Shown here piece by piece: positions 49,998 through 58,479 of a DNA stretch of 64,000 nt (within the stretch, counting starts at the first letter, position 1; each line of letters opens with the position of its first letter). Location of the stretch: contig DATCDQ010000008.1 of assembly GCA_036510655.1 (NCBI GenBank), forward strand, positions 1 to 64,000, in the 5' to 3' direction. The translations under genes and the position numbers were made by a program. The DNA comes from Rathayibacter_A sp036510655. GTDB taxonomy: Bacteria; Actinomycetota; Actinomycetes; Actinomycetales; Microbacteriaceae. Under the pieces are notes generated by a model. That model ran no database searches. It was not told the origin of the DNA and saw only the letters and a list, made by a program, of their open reading frames with translations.

Positions 49998-50456
49998 CTA
50001 CGCGGCGGCTGACAAGCGCTCGCGGGTCGCTTGCGGGTCGATCGGCAGTGCGGCCAGCAGCGCGGCCGCCGGGTCGGGCTCGCGCCGGTCGAGCAGGGCG
50101 AGCATCATGTGCCGAGTCGTGATCGTTCGGGCCTTCTCCGCCGTCGCAGTGAGGATGGTCTGATGCAGCACAGCCTTGACCCCCGCGGTCAGCGGCACTC
50201 GCGTGCCGAGGGCGGCGTGCGCGGTCGGTGCGGGGTCGGCTTCCAGTCCGATTGCGGCGAGCGCTGAGCGATCGAGCTGGTCGGCCGTGTCATGCGCGGT
50301 CTCGGCATCGACACCGACAATTCCCGCTAGCTCGTCATCCCGCAGCAGTGCGATCAGCAAGTGCTCGGTGCCGATCCTTCGATCGCCCCGGCGCCCCGCT
50401 TCGTAGCGGGCGTCGTCGATGGCGATCCGTGCGGGTCGCGCAAATCTCTCAAACAT
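49998..50456 (-). CDS. Clp N-terminal-domain protein
   Basis: About 152 residues. Duplicated Clp-N repeat of ClpA/ClpC without the ATPase: MFERFARPARIAIDDARYEA then HLLIALLRDDELAGIVGVDA, and a second GVKAVLHQTILTATAEKART, RHMMLALLDR. In ClpC this domain binds adaptors and substrates; a free-standing copy could compete for or deliver substrates, or bind antibiotic-like ligands (inference). ATG 50456 lies 8 bp inside the preceding HTH gene, so the two are coupled. Confidence 0.85.
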   Translation of the reverse strand: MFERFARPARIAIDDARYEAGRRGDRRIGTEHLLIALLRDDELAGIVGVDAETAHDTADQLDRSALAAIGLEADPAPTAHAALGTRVPLTAGVKAVLHQTILTATAEKARTITTRHMMLALLDRREPDPAAALLAALPIDPQATRERLSAAA

Positions 50457-50697
50457 CGCTGCTCTCCCTCTCACCTTTCTTCTGGCTGTCTCCGCGCTTG
50501 CCATACTTCGCGTGCACCGACTGGCGTGTGACACCGAGTGCGTCGCCAATCTGTTCCCACGACCATCCCGCGCGCCGCGCCTCGGCGACATGCGTCGCCT
50601 CGACGCGCTCAGCGAGCCGATGCAGCGCGCCGACGGCGCGCAAACCTATCATCGGATCGGTCGTGCGCAACTGCTGTGCGAACTCCGGTGGTTCCAT
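50449..50697 (-). CDS. Small helix-turn-helix protein paired with the Clp-N protein
   Basis: About 82 residues. An acidic helix (DPMIGLRAVGALHRLAERVE) then a clear HTH: GWSWEQIGDALGVTRQSVHA KYG. Lys/Glu-rich tail. Likely regulator of itself and the overlapping Clp-N gene. Upstream sequence has repeated TGACA words and a TTGACA -35-like box. Confidence 0.8.
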   Translation of the reverse strand: MEPPEFAQQLRTTDPMIGLRAVGALHRLAERVEATHVAEARRAGWSWEQIGDALGVTRQSVHAKYGKRGDSQKKGERESSDV

Positions 50698-51085
50698 ACT
50701 GTCAGTCTGACTTGACACTGTAGTTTTGTCAACTCAGGCTGACGTGATGATCGATTACCCTCAACCCGAAAGCTTCCCCGCGGATGTCGATGTCGCGATC
50801 GCCGGCGACGCCGGCCGCTACTTTCGCCCGCGGCTCATTCAGTGTGCGCGAAATGCTGGAATGAATCGCCAATCGGACATTCTGCGCACATTGAACGCCT
50901 GGGTGCCCGGCGCCAAGCGGGCGGAATGCATGAATTGGGCGGGAGTGCATGAATTGGGCGTGAATCGGAATTAACCTGAGCAGAGTGGCCGCGAAGTACG
51001 TAACTAATGCGGGTACTCGCGAGAGCATCGGCCGGTCGCTCGCCGCTGCGCCCCTGACTGAGCGGATTCCCGCCCGACCGGCGGT
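50698..51085. other. Intergenic region without a supported gene
   Basis: A GTCAA/TTGACA-rich promoter region lies near 50700-50735; further on are repeated GAATGCATGAATTGGGCG words (50928-50965). A small plus-strand open frame here is not supported. Confidence 0.5.
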
Positions 51086-51778
51086 CTAGGCTCCCCTCGA
51101 TACGCGCCTCAACGGCGCGTTCAGCAGCGGAACGATGACCTCGTCAACCAACTCCACGACGTCGAAGCCATCGAGCTCACGGAACAGAAAGTGGTTCCGC
51201 AGGATCGATGGCCCTGCCTCGAGTCGACGCCGCGTGACATGCGTACCGTCGAGCTCACCGCGCGCGACGGCACGCATCACGATCGTGCGCAGACTCTCCA
51301 CGGCGCCGTCGCGCGAGTAGTCCCGCACGCGGCGGGCCTGGTCAGCGTCGATGAGCGCCTCCCCGTGCAGGGCACGCAGCGCGTCGCCGAGCGCCCCAGA
51401 CAGCGGCACCATCGCCGTCGTCAGCATCTCGATCAGGTCGCCGCGGAGCGTGCCCGTCTCGGGAACGAGTTGCTCGGTCGGCAACGCATCGTAGACGGCA
51501 TCCATCACCAATTCGGTGCGCGTCGGCCAGCGCCGATACAAGGATGCCTTACCCGTGTGTGCCCGCTTGGCTACCGTTTCCATTGTCAGCGCAGCGTAGC
51601 CGTGACGCGTCAGCTCGGTCAGCGTCGCCTCATAGATGGCGGCGGTGAGGGCGGCCCCGCGCCGCCGAGTCCGCGCGCGATGGTCGCCGGTGGTCGGCGC
51701 CGTTGCGGCCACGGTTGCGGCCACCGCCCCGGCTGCCCCCGTCGCAGTTGCCCCTGCCGCCGCTACCACCGCCGTCAT
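51086..51778 (-). CDS. TetR family regulator overlapping the phosphotransferase gene
   Basis: About 230 residues. Ala/Thr-rich leader, then TetR HTH: IYEATLTELTRHGYAALTME, TGKASLYRRWPTRTELVMDA. ATG 51778 overlaps the stop of the upstream enzyme gene (51775-51778), so they are translated together, and the regulator may respond to the same drug-like ligand. C-terminus ends in a basic helix. Confidence 0.9.
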   Translation of the reverse strand: MTAVVAAAGATATGAAGAVAATVAATAPTTGDHRARTRRRGAALTAAIYEATLTELTRHGYAALTMETVAKRAHTGKASLYRRWPTRTELVMDAVYDALPTEQLVPETGTLRGDLIEMLTTAMVPLSGALGDALRALHGEALIDADQARRVRDYSRDGAVESLRTIVMRAVARGELDGTHVTRRRLEAGPSILRNHFLFRELDGFDVVELVDEVIVPLLNAPLRRVSRGA

Positions 51779-54312
51779 GACGCCGTCACGACCCCGACTC
51801 CACCATCCACCGTGACGCGTTGCCCCGTACGCAGCGTTCGCGTGCCGTCCCCCGTGCCCATAATTGCGGGGATGCCGATCTCGCGCGCCACAATCGCGGC
51901 ATGCGAACCGATGCCCCCGGTGTCCACCACGACAGCCGCAGCGCTCTGGAACAGTGGAGTCCACGCGGGGTTTGTGTATGGACACACCAGAATCTCGCCG
52001 GGACGCAGCATGCCGAACTCGTCTGGCCCGTTGATGATGCGCACCGTTCCCGTCGCCCGCCCGGCGCAGGCCGGCGTTCCGCTGACCAAGGCATTCTGGT
52101 CACGGCCCGGGCGCCCGAAGATCGCCGCGTAGTCGACCATCCGCACGGATGAGAGCTGCTCGCGTTTCAGTTTCCGCGCCAGCACCCTCGCGCGCAGCTC
52201 CTCCACGCGCGCCGGGGCGAGCGTCGCCGCGTCGTCGATCGTCTCCAGTTCGCCGAGCCGCAGGTGGAAGACGTCGGCCGGTTCTGACAACACACCGGCG
52301 TCGCGCAGGCGAGTGCCGATCTCGAGGAGCGCGCGACGAAGCGGGGGGAGCGTGCGCATGAACGCGTCGTGAGAATCCTCACGGAATCCGATGCCGGCCC
52401 GAGCCGCCCGGATGCGCCGCCACATCCGCTCGCGCGCCCTCGGCGCTTGCAGGCGGCGATGTGCAAACAGCGCTTCCTCGGCATCCGCCGCCCGCGTGGC
52501 CACCGGGCGTTCGCTGTCGTCGGAGGCGAGCAGCGCAATCAGCCCGAGCACGGTTTCCGGAGCTTCGCTCCAGGTTGGGGAGGAGGCGAGCACGGGGCTG
52601 ATCGTCTCGCGGTGCCCGTACTCCTCGAGGTACTCGGCAAACGCGCTCGCGAAACCCGCAAACGCTGGATCGCTGGTGACGCGCTCGAGGGCGGCACGCG
52701 CATCCTGCTCGGTGAGCAAGGTGCGGAGCGTGGCATCCGCCCGCACGCTGTCGGCGAGCTCGCCGAGTCGTTCGTTTCCGCGCGCAGTAATCGTTGGGGC
52801 GCCGATGATGAGATCGCCCATCAGTCGGGTGCGCCGTAGCCGGATGAGCGCGAGGCGCAACCGAATGATCGCGACCGCCATGCCGGGCAGGTACTGCGTG
52901 CGCAGCGTCGTGATCGGGGCGACCAGTTCGAGGGCGGTGTGAACGGATGCAACGAGCTCCGGCCAGGTCGCGGTGGCCGGATCCCTGCCCGCGATGTCCT
53001 GCAGTCGCCGGTCGAAGTCGGCATAGCGAGGGTCCTTCGTCCATTGGGCCGGATCGTAGCGACGTGCGCGTGCCCGCACGCTGAACGGCGCCCTGACCAC
53101 ACGCCACGTCGGTGACGGCATCGGCGGCACGAACTGCACGACGACGCCGTCCTCTTCGGGAAGGATGCTCTCGAAGTTCGAGCGGATGCCGACACTCGCC
53201 ATCACGCGACCCATCATTCCGAGCGGGCCGTATGGAATCCAGGTGTCCATGTCGAGTGGGTACGGGCGCACGCTGAAGTAGTCGCTGAACACGCTGCCGA
53301 TGAGCCGCTGCACCCTGTTCAGCTTCTGCGGGATCGGAACTGCTGTCATCGGGCGAGCTTGGAGCAGCGCGAGCCCGTTGTTGGCGATCGCCCACTCGAT
53401 GTCTTGCGGGCTGCCAAAGTGCTCTGCGACCGCCTGCCCGAGGGATGCCAGTTCGGCGAGCAGCGCGTTGGACAGCAGCGGCATACCCGCCGAGGCGCCG
53501 GCCAGGGCGCCGGCCGGGGCACCCTCGGAGTGGGTCACGCCGCCATGCCCGTCGCTGCTGATGACGACTTCGCGTTTGCCGGGTGAGAATTCGAGAGTGC
53601 GGCCCGCGCTGTCGATCACGTAGTGGTCCGGCGTCACCAGCCCGGAGACGACGGCTTCGCCGAGCCCCGAGCTCGCGTCGATCACGAGGCGGTCGCGAGC
53701 GCCGGTCACCGGATCGGCGGTGAAGAGCACGCCCGCGACATCCGCTGGAACCAGGGACTGAACGACAACGGCGATCGCCACATCGGCCGGGTCAATCGAC
53801 AGTCGTCGACGGTAGGCGATCGCCCGTTCGTTCCACAGCGACGCCCAGCACGCGCGCACCGCGGCGAGCATCGCATCGGCCCCGACCACGCCGAGGTAGG
53901 TGTCTTGCTGCCCGGCGAATGCCGCGCCCGGGAGATCTTCGGCAGTCGCGCTTGAGCGCACGGCGACGATGCCGCCGAGCCGGGCGTACGCATCCGCGAT
54001 CGTCGCGGCCGTCTGCTCGGGTAGTTGCAGGGCGGTGATTGCGGCGCGCAGTGCTGCGCCGTCATCGGTGAGGTTGTGCGTGGCATGCGGGTCGTGCGGG
54101 TCGCCAACGCTCAGCCCGGCGGTCTCCATGGCGGAGCGGTACGCATCCGTCGTGACGATGAATCCGGCTGGGACAGGGAATCCAGCACGAACCAACTCAC
54201 CCAGATTGGCGCCTTTGCCGCCGGCCAGTGCAATGTCGTCGCGGCCGACTGAGCCAAGGTCGACGACGGCGCGCACGGAGGGCGACGCTGATTTCGATCG
54301 TGCCTGCGACAT
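51775..54312 (-). CDS. Rifampin phosphotransferase-like PEP-synthase-family enzyme
   Basis: About 845 residues. N-terminal PPDK-type ATP-binding domain (GGKGANLGELVRAGFPVPAG, AVRSSATAEDLPGAAFAGQQ), a middle helical region of about 370 residues, and a swivelling phospho-His domain at the extreme C-terminus (GGIGSHAAIVAREIGIPAIM, His in SHAAIVA). The PEP-binding TIM barrel of PEP synthase is absent. Order and length match rifampin phosphotransferases (Rph), which phosphorylate rifamycins using ATP. Other Rph-like enzymes act on unknown substrates. ATG 54312 (AAGG upstream) is preferred to the TTG at 54327. Co-translated with a TetR regulator. Confidence 0.82.
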   Translation of the reverse strand: MSQARSKSASPSVRAVVDLGSVGRDDIALAGGKGANLGELVRAGFPVPAGFIVTTDAYRSAMETAGLSVGDPHDPHATHNLTDDGAALRAAITALQLPEQTAATIADAYARLGGIVAVRSSATAEDLPGAAFAGQQDTYLGVVGADAMLAAVRACWASLWNERAIAYRRRLSIDPADVAIAVVVQSLVPADVAGVLFTADPVTGARDRLVIDASSGLGEAVVSGLVTPDHYVIDSAGRTLEFSPGKREVVISSDGHGGVTHSEGAPAGALAGASAGMPLLSNALLAELASLGQAVAEHFGSPQDIEWAIANNGLALLQARPMTAVPIPQKLNRVQRLIGSVFSDYFSVRPYPLDMDTWIPYGPLGMMGRVMASVGIRSNFESILPEEDGVVVQFVPPMPSPTWRVVRAPFSVRARARRYDPAQWTKDPRYADFDRRLQDIAGRDPATATWPELVASVHTALELVAPITTLRTQYLPGMAVAIIRLRLALIRLRRTRLMGDLIIGAPTITARGNERLGELADSVRADATLRTLLTEQDARAALERVTSDPAFAGFASAFAEYLEEYGHRETISPVLASSPTWSEAPETVLGLIALLASDDSERPVATRAADAEEALFAHRRLQAPRARERMWRRIRAARAGIGFREDSHDAFMRTLPPLRRALLEIGTRLRDAGVLSEPADVFHLRLGELETIDDAATLAPARVEELRARVLARKLKREQLSSVRMVDYAAIFGRPGRDQNALVSGTPACAGRATGTVRIINGPDEFGMLRPGEILVCPYTNPAWTPLFQSAAAVVVDTGGIGSHAAIVAREIGIPAIMGTGDGTRTLRTGQRVTVDGGVGVVTAS

Positions 54313-54419
54313 ATGGCCAGCCTTCAATAGTGAACTGCGCGTTCTCTATCAGGATAGTCGAATGCCGTGGTCACGCATACAAGGTGGGGTCACGCAGACG
54401 TCTGCGGGTCACGCCGACG

Positions 54420-54869
54420 TCATGGGTATGCGCCGAATCGGGTCAGGTAGTCGATCAGGCTATCGGTGAGCGGCAGTGCCCGCAGCTCGTCTGCCGTGAA
54501 CCACCGCGCGTCCGCCGCATCGTCACCGGCGATCGGGTGCTCCGTGCCGCGGTCCTCAGCGACCGTCCGCTCAGCGGAAGCGTCGACAGCGTGCCCATCG
54601 GCGAGCTCTGCCCAGAAATCGTGGATCTCGAAGATGCGGCCATCCGCGGTCGGTGAGTCGAGGCATCCGATTTCGCGGACCGCCCGCACGATTAGCCCGG
54701 TCTCCTCGAGCACTTCGCGCTCTGCGGCTTCAGCAAGGGTCTCGCCGGGCTCGAGTTTGCCTCCGGGGATGCTCCAGCGGCCGGCTTGCGGCGCATCCGC
54801 TCGGAGCACCAGCAGGAAGCGCCCGTCGCGGTCTTTGACCACCGCACCTGCGGCGAGCACCCGATCCAT
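54420..54869 (-). CDS. MutT-type Nudix hydrolase
   Basis: 149 residues with a perfect Nudix box GKLEPGETLAEAAEREVLEETGL (G-x5-E-x7-REUxEExGU). MDRVLAAGAVVKDRDGRFLL is the usual MutT start. Hydrolyses oxidised or non-canonical nucleotides (for example 8-oxo-dGTP); substrate not proven. ATG 54869. Confidence 0.92.
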   Translation of the reverse strand: MDRVLAAGAVVKDRDGRFLLVLRADAPQAGRWSIPGGKLEPGETLAEAAEREVLEETGLIVRAVREIGCLDSPTADGRIFEIHDFWAELADGHAVDASAERTVAEDRGTEHPIAGDDAADARWFTADELRALPLTDSLIDYLTRFGAYP

Positions 54870-55272
54870 GGCTTGAGTGTACGTTCACGCGGGCAGCTCG
54901 TACATGGTGCGCAAAGTGCTCTGAGGATTGAGGCGAAGAGCACTTTGCGCCGCAGCAATACAGCCCGGACTCGAGCCCTCCGACAAGTGGTGCAGAGACT
55001 GCTGTGGGCGGGCAGCCGAAACAGCAGCTCGCGCGCCAGTAACGCTCCAGCGCACGAACGACGCACCCCGCGACGCCCATGCCTCAAGGGATCACCGCCG
55101 CGGCAGTGCCTGGCGGGACGCCCGAGCAGCGCCCGGCCCGAAGATACCAACTGTGCGAATGCTGCCGATCGCGACGGTGCCCGATGTCGTTCGCAGCTCG
55201 GCGAAGTCCTCCGTCGAACACGCGGCGGGCAGGTCGAGCGCACGTTCACGCGGCCACAGCCCTGGTGAGCCG
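54870..55272. other. Intergenic region with a GTGCGCAAAGTGC palindrome
   Basis: GGTGCGCAAAGTGCTCT and AGAGCACTTTGCGC (54905-54953) form a hairpin, the third copy of the family at 4822-4966. The remainder is GC-rich and gives no credible protein. Confidence 0.6.
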
Positions 55273-56274
55273 CTACCCGCCGCGGAGGGCGCGGTTGACC
55301 ATGAACTCCACCGCTTCGTTCATGTTGATGGGGTTCAGCGTGGTGCCTGGATGTTGCGCCGGCCACACACGGAGCACTTCATCGACGAAGCCTTGGCCTA
55401 CGTCCTCGACGCCGGCGAAGTCGACGTCGATGTCCCCGAATGTGTCCATACCGTCGAGCAAACGGCGGGCCTCGGAACGGGAGACGAAGCTTATTCCAGC
55501 ACCGAACAGCTTGACCGCCGGTCGGCTTTTCGCGAACGACTGCTCGCCATCGGTGAACTGTTCGAACACGGCGCGCAGGGTATGCGCTGCCGGGCGCGGA
55601 ATGCTTACCTTTACCACCGTTCCTGTGCTCACCCTGGATATTCCGAGCGCAACATCGCCCCTGGCGTTGTCAAAGGTGAGCCGCAAGCCGTTCGCCGAAA
55701 GGCGGAGCACTCCGACGGCCTTCGATGTGAAGAAGATTCCTTCTCCCGTATGCCGCTCTTTGAATGTCGTACGTTTCCCTTTGGTGAGCTCGCCGGCAGA
55801 CTCGATGTCCCTGTCAAGTCCGAGTCCGGACCGGATGCGCGCGAACACCCCCACGCCGTCATCCGCGATCCGGAATGCAAGCTCGTGCTGAGACGACCAC
55901 ACTTGGATGTTGGCGGATGTGCCGCCACTGTGGTCAATTGCGTTGTTCAGCATTTCGGTGAAGCCGTATGCAGCAACGCGCCCGTCCTCAGTCCTCCGAT
56001 CAATCTGAAGGGTGTCCGCGGCAATTGTCCACACTTGATCTTCATGTAGCCCGTCCAGCGCAAAGTCAGCTTCCCAGTCAGGCGGCGAGATCGGTAGTAT
56101 CGATGCCTCGGGAATCCGCCCGGATAGCGAACCCCTAACCGCATCGAGGTCGAAAACACGGTGTCCGCCCGGCGTGCGGCTTGACGGGATCTGCCCGCTG
56201 TCTGCCATTCTCCGCAGCGTCTTGATCGGGAGACCAAGCGAGTCGCTCAATTCGCCGATCCGAATCTCGTTCAT
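55273..56274 (-). CDS. Excisionase-type HTH - GHKL ATPase - DUF4325 (STAS-like) fusion regulator
   Basis: About 333 residues. Residues 1-55: MerR/excisionase-type HTH (IRIGELSDSLGLPIKTLRRM, TPGGHRVFDLDAVRG). Residues about 80-225: HATPase with N box FTEMLNNAIDHSGG, G1 IADDGVG and G2 KERHTGEGIFFTS. Residues about 235-330: DUF4325 STAS-like domain (FGAGISFVSRSEARRLLDG, EDVGQGFVDEVLRV). A DNA-binding protein with its own ATP-binding switch. Start ATG 56274 follows GGGAGA at 5-8 bp. Four copies of a 22-bp palindrome lie upstream (56277-56412), so it very likely binds its own promoter. No obvious target gene other than itself. Confidence 0.85.
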   Translation of the reverse strand: MNEIRIGELSDSLGLPIKTLRRMADSGQIPSSRTPGGHRVFDLDAVRGSLSGRIPEASILPISPPDWEADFALDGLHEDQVWTIAADTLQIDRRTEDGRVAAYGFTEMLNNAIDHSGGTSANIQVWSSQHELAFRIADDGVGVFARIRSGLGLDRDIESAGELTKGKRTTFKERHTGEGIFFTSKAVGVLRLSANGLRLTFDNARGDVALGISRVSTGTVVKVSIPRPAAHTLRAVFEQFTDGEQSFAKSRPAVKLFGAGISFVSRSEARRLLDGMDTFGDIDVDFAGVEDVGQGFVDEVLRVWPAQHPGTTLNPINMNEAVEFMVNRALRGG

Positions 56275-56276
56275 GT

Positions 56277-56412
56277 AATCTCCCTCAGCCGGGAGATTCG
56301 CCGTTCGTAAATCTACCCGCACGGGTAGATTATTTCAGACAGAGTCGTTAAACCTCCCCCTTCGGGTATGTTTGCGCCGGCGCCTCGTCAAAACCTCCCC
56401 GCTCGTGGAGAT
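56277..56412. promoter_or_regulatory. Array of four 22-bp palindromes upstream of the HTH-ATPase-DUF4325 gene
   Basis: Sites (plus strand): 56277-56298 (AATCTCCC-N6-GGGAGATT, exact arms), 56310-56331 (AATCTACCCG-CA-CGGGTAGATT, exact), 56351-56372 and 56391-56412 (AACCTCCCC... with 7/10 and 8/10 matched arms). All are 22 bp, spaced 33, 41 and 40 bp apart. Site 1 lies 2 bp before the ATG, covering the Shine-Dalgarno and able to form a hairpin in the mRNA. Confidence 0.8.
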
Positions 56413-56508
56413 TCTGCCCGCGCCCATCAGGCAACCACAGTGGTCACCCCTCCGCACAGATCGATTGGGCGATGCGGTGTCATGGTTAAACGCGATTGAC
56501 GTGCACAC

Positions 56509-57087
56509 CTACCCGACAGTGCGCAGAAACCCCAGCGCGCGCTGTGTGAGCAGCGCCGCGGCGGTCGCGTCGTACGACGGCAGACTCTCGTCGGCGAACA
56601 GGTGCTTGTCGCCCGGATAGATGAACAGTTCGGCATCCGGGGTGGACTCCACGAGATCGCGAGCAGCGTCGACATCGCCCTCACCGATGAAGTAGGGGTC
56701 GGCATCCATCCCGTGAATCTGCACCGGCACGCCGGCGGGCCACTCCTCACCGAAGACCGAGACGGGCACGCACGAGTGGAATAGCAGCGCCCCCACCGCG
56801 CCCGGCCGGGTCTGTGCCAGTGACTGCGCGGGCACGACGCCCAGCGAGAACCCGGCGTAGACGAGCGCATCGGGCAGCCCAGCGGATGCGGCGCGGCCCC
56901 GTTCCACGGTCTCCTCGAAGCCGATCGAGTCCGCGTATGCAACGCCGGCATCGAGGTCGTCGAACGTGCGACCGTCATAGAGATCCGGGGTGTGCACGAC
57001 ATGTCCCGCCTCCCGCAGCGTCTGCGCGAACGCGAGAACTCCCGGCGTCAGCCCTTGTGCGTGATGGAACAGCAATACCTCTGCCAC
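56509..57087 (-). CDS. Dienelactone hydrolase family protein
   Basis: About 192 residues. Alpha/beta-hydrolase with EVLLFHHAQGLTPGVLAFAQ (H-turn near G), YAGFSLGVVPAQSLAQ carrying a Ser in G-F-S-L-G as nucleophile (dienelactone hydrolases use Cys in G-x-C-x-G), Asp in MDADPYFIGEGD and His in YPGDKHLF. Small serine hydrolase; substrate unknown. GTG 57087 follows GAGGAGAA. Confidence 0.82.
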   Translation of the reverse strand: MAEVLLFHHAQGLTPGVLAFAQTLREAGHVVHTPDLYDGRTFDDLDAGVAYADSIGFEETVERGRAASAGLPDALVYAGFSLGVVPAQSLAQTRPGAVGALLFHSCVPVSVFGEEWPAGVPVQIHGMDADPYFIGEGDVDAARDLVESTPDAELFIYPGDKHLFADESLPSYDATAAALLTQRALGFLRTVG

Positions 57088-57195
57088 GATCTTCTCCTCA
57101 GTCGGGTGCGTACGATGCCGCAGGTATCTTAAGCACAAGCCGCCGACATCCGCATTGTCGCGGAGCCGCCCGCGGCTCCTGATACCCTCGCACAC

Positions 57196-58419
57196 GTGAG
57201 TGTATCTGGCTTGGCGACCCCGAGCCACGACGCCAAAACACTTGCTCGCTGGCGTAACGCGATCATCACAGCGTTCGCGCTGGGCGGTGTCAGCCTGGCC
57301 ACGTGGGGGCCGCGCCTGCCGAGTCTGCGCACGGATCTGGGGTTGAGCTACGAGTCGCTCGGCCTGCTGGTCGCCGCTGTAACGATTGGCTCGATCGCCG
57401 GACTTGTCAGTGCTTCAGCACTCCTGGCCTGGGTCGGACCGCGAGGCGGCATCTGGCTGACTCTGACGATCGACGCCATCGGCATCGCCGTCATCGGGCT
57501 CAGCGCGGGCGTGCTGCGCTCGGCCCCGGCAGCAACGGTCGGATTCGTTCTCGTCGGCTTCGGAATCGGTGCCGTCGACGTGATGATGAACGTGCAGGGC
57601 GCCGCGGTCGAACGCATCGCCAGCAAGACACTCATGCCGCTCATGCACGCGGCGTGGTCGGCGGGCGCGGTCCTCGGATCCGCCATCGGTGCCGCCTCCG
57701 CCGCCCTCGGGATCTCGGCCGGCATGCAATTGGTGGCCGAATCGGTGCTGATCGCTGCGGTCGCCGCAATCGCGGTGCAGTTCATTCCGAGAACGGATGG
57801 CGCAGCATCCGCAGAGGCGAAGCCACCGGTTGGCGAGCGCATCCGCTCCTGGTTCGCCGGATGGGCCGACGTGCGCCTGCTCATGATCGGACTGGTCATG
57901 CTCGGGGTCGAGCTGGGCGAGGGGTCGGCGAACAACTGGCTGACGCTCTCTGTGCGAGACGACCACCATCAAACGGATGCGATCGCCGCCCTTTTCTTCA
58001 CCGCGTTTGCGCTCGGCGAGACCCTCGCCCGCGTTTTCGGCGGACCGCTGGTCGACCGCGTCGGCCGGGTGCGCACGGTGCGATTCACGACGGCGCTCGG
58101 CGTGATCGGCGTGCTGTTGTTCATTCTGGGCGGTGCGCCGTGGCTCATTCTGATCGGAGTGATTCTGTGGGCCGTCGGCGTGTCGATGGGCTTCCCGCTC
58201 GGCATGTCAGCTGCCGCCGACAGCGGGCCGAATCCCGCGGCGCGGGTCAGCGTCGTCGCATCGATCGGCTATCTCGCGAACCTCGGCGGGCCCCCGGTCA
58301 TCGGGCTCCTCGCGCAACAGTTCGGGCTGTTGAATTCGCTCTGGCTGATCATCGTGCTCCTGGCCGTCTCGTTTGCGGCTGCGGGCGCGCTGCGGGCCGG
58401 GAGCAAGACAGACGCGTAG
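57196..58419 (+). CDS. MFS transporter (YbjJ/FucP-like)
   Basis: 407 residues, 12 helices. NAIITAFALGGVSLATWGPR, LPSLRTDLGLSYESLGLLVA, FGIGAVDVMMNVQGAAVERI and FPLGMSAAADSGPNPAARVS match the group of YbjJ-like sugar or unknown-substrate MFS proteins. GTG 57196 is 108 bp from the divergent dienelactone-hydrolase start. Substrate unknown. Confidence 0.9.
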   Translation: MSVSGLATPSHDAKTLARWRNAIITAFALGGVSLATWGPRLPSLRTDLGLSYESLGLLVAAVTIGSIAGLVSASALLAWVGPRGGIWLTLTIDAIGIAVIGLSAGVLRSAPAATVGFVLVGFGIGAVDVMMNVQGAAVERIASKTLMPLMHAAWSAGAVLGSAIGAASAALGISAGMQLVAESVLIAAVAAIAVQFIPRTDGAASAEAKPPVGERIRSWFAGWADVRLLMIGLVMLGVELGEGSANNWLTLSVRDDHHQTDAIAALFFTAFALGETLARVFGGPLVDRVGRVRTVRFTTALGVIGVLLFILGGAPWLILIGVILWAVGVSMGFPLGMSAAADSGPNPAARVSVVASIGYLANLGGPPVIGLLAQQFGLLNSLWLIIVLLAVSFAAAGALRAGSKTDA

Positions 58420-58479
58420 TCGCTTCTTCGGGTTCGGTCTGGCTGAAGAGCGATTCACGAGGACCCGAAAGGCGGCGCG

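Noticed and set aside
50726..50974. Small plus-strand frame after the HTH gene
   Set aside because: No ribosome site, unlike its neighbours in composition, and it contains the repeated GCATGAATTGGGCG words; not supported as a gene.
51086..54312. Calling the enzyme PEP synthase (ppsA)
   Set aside because: The C-terminal PEP-binding barrel is missing and the phospho-His domain is last, as in rifampin phosphotransferases.
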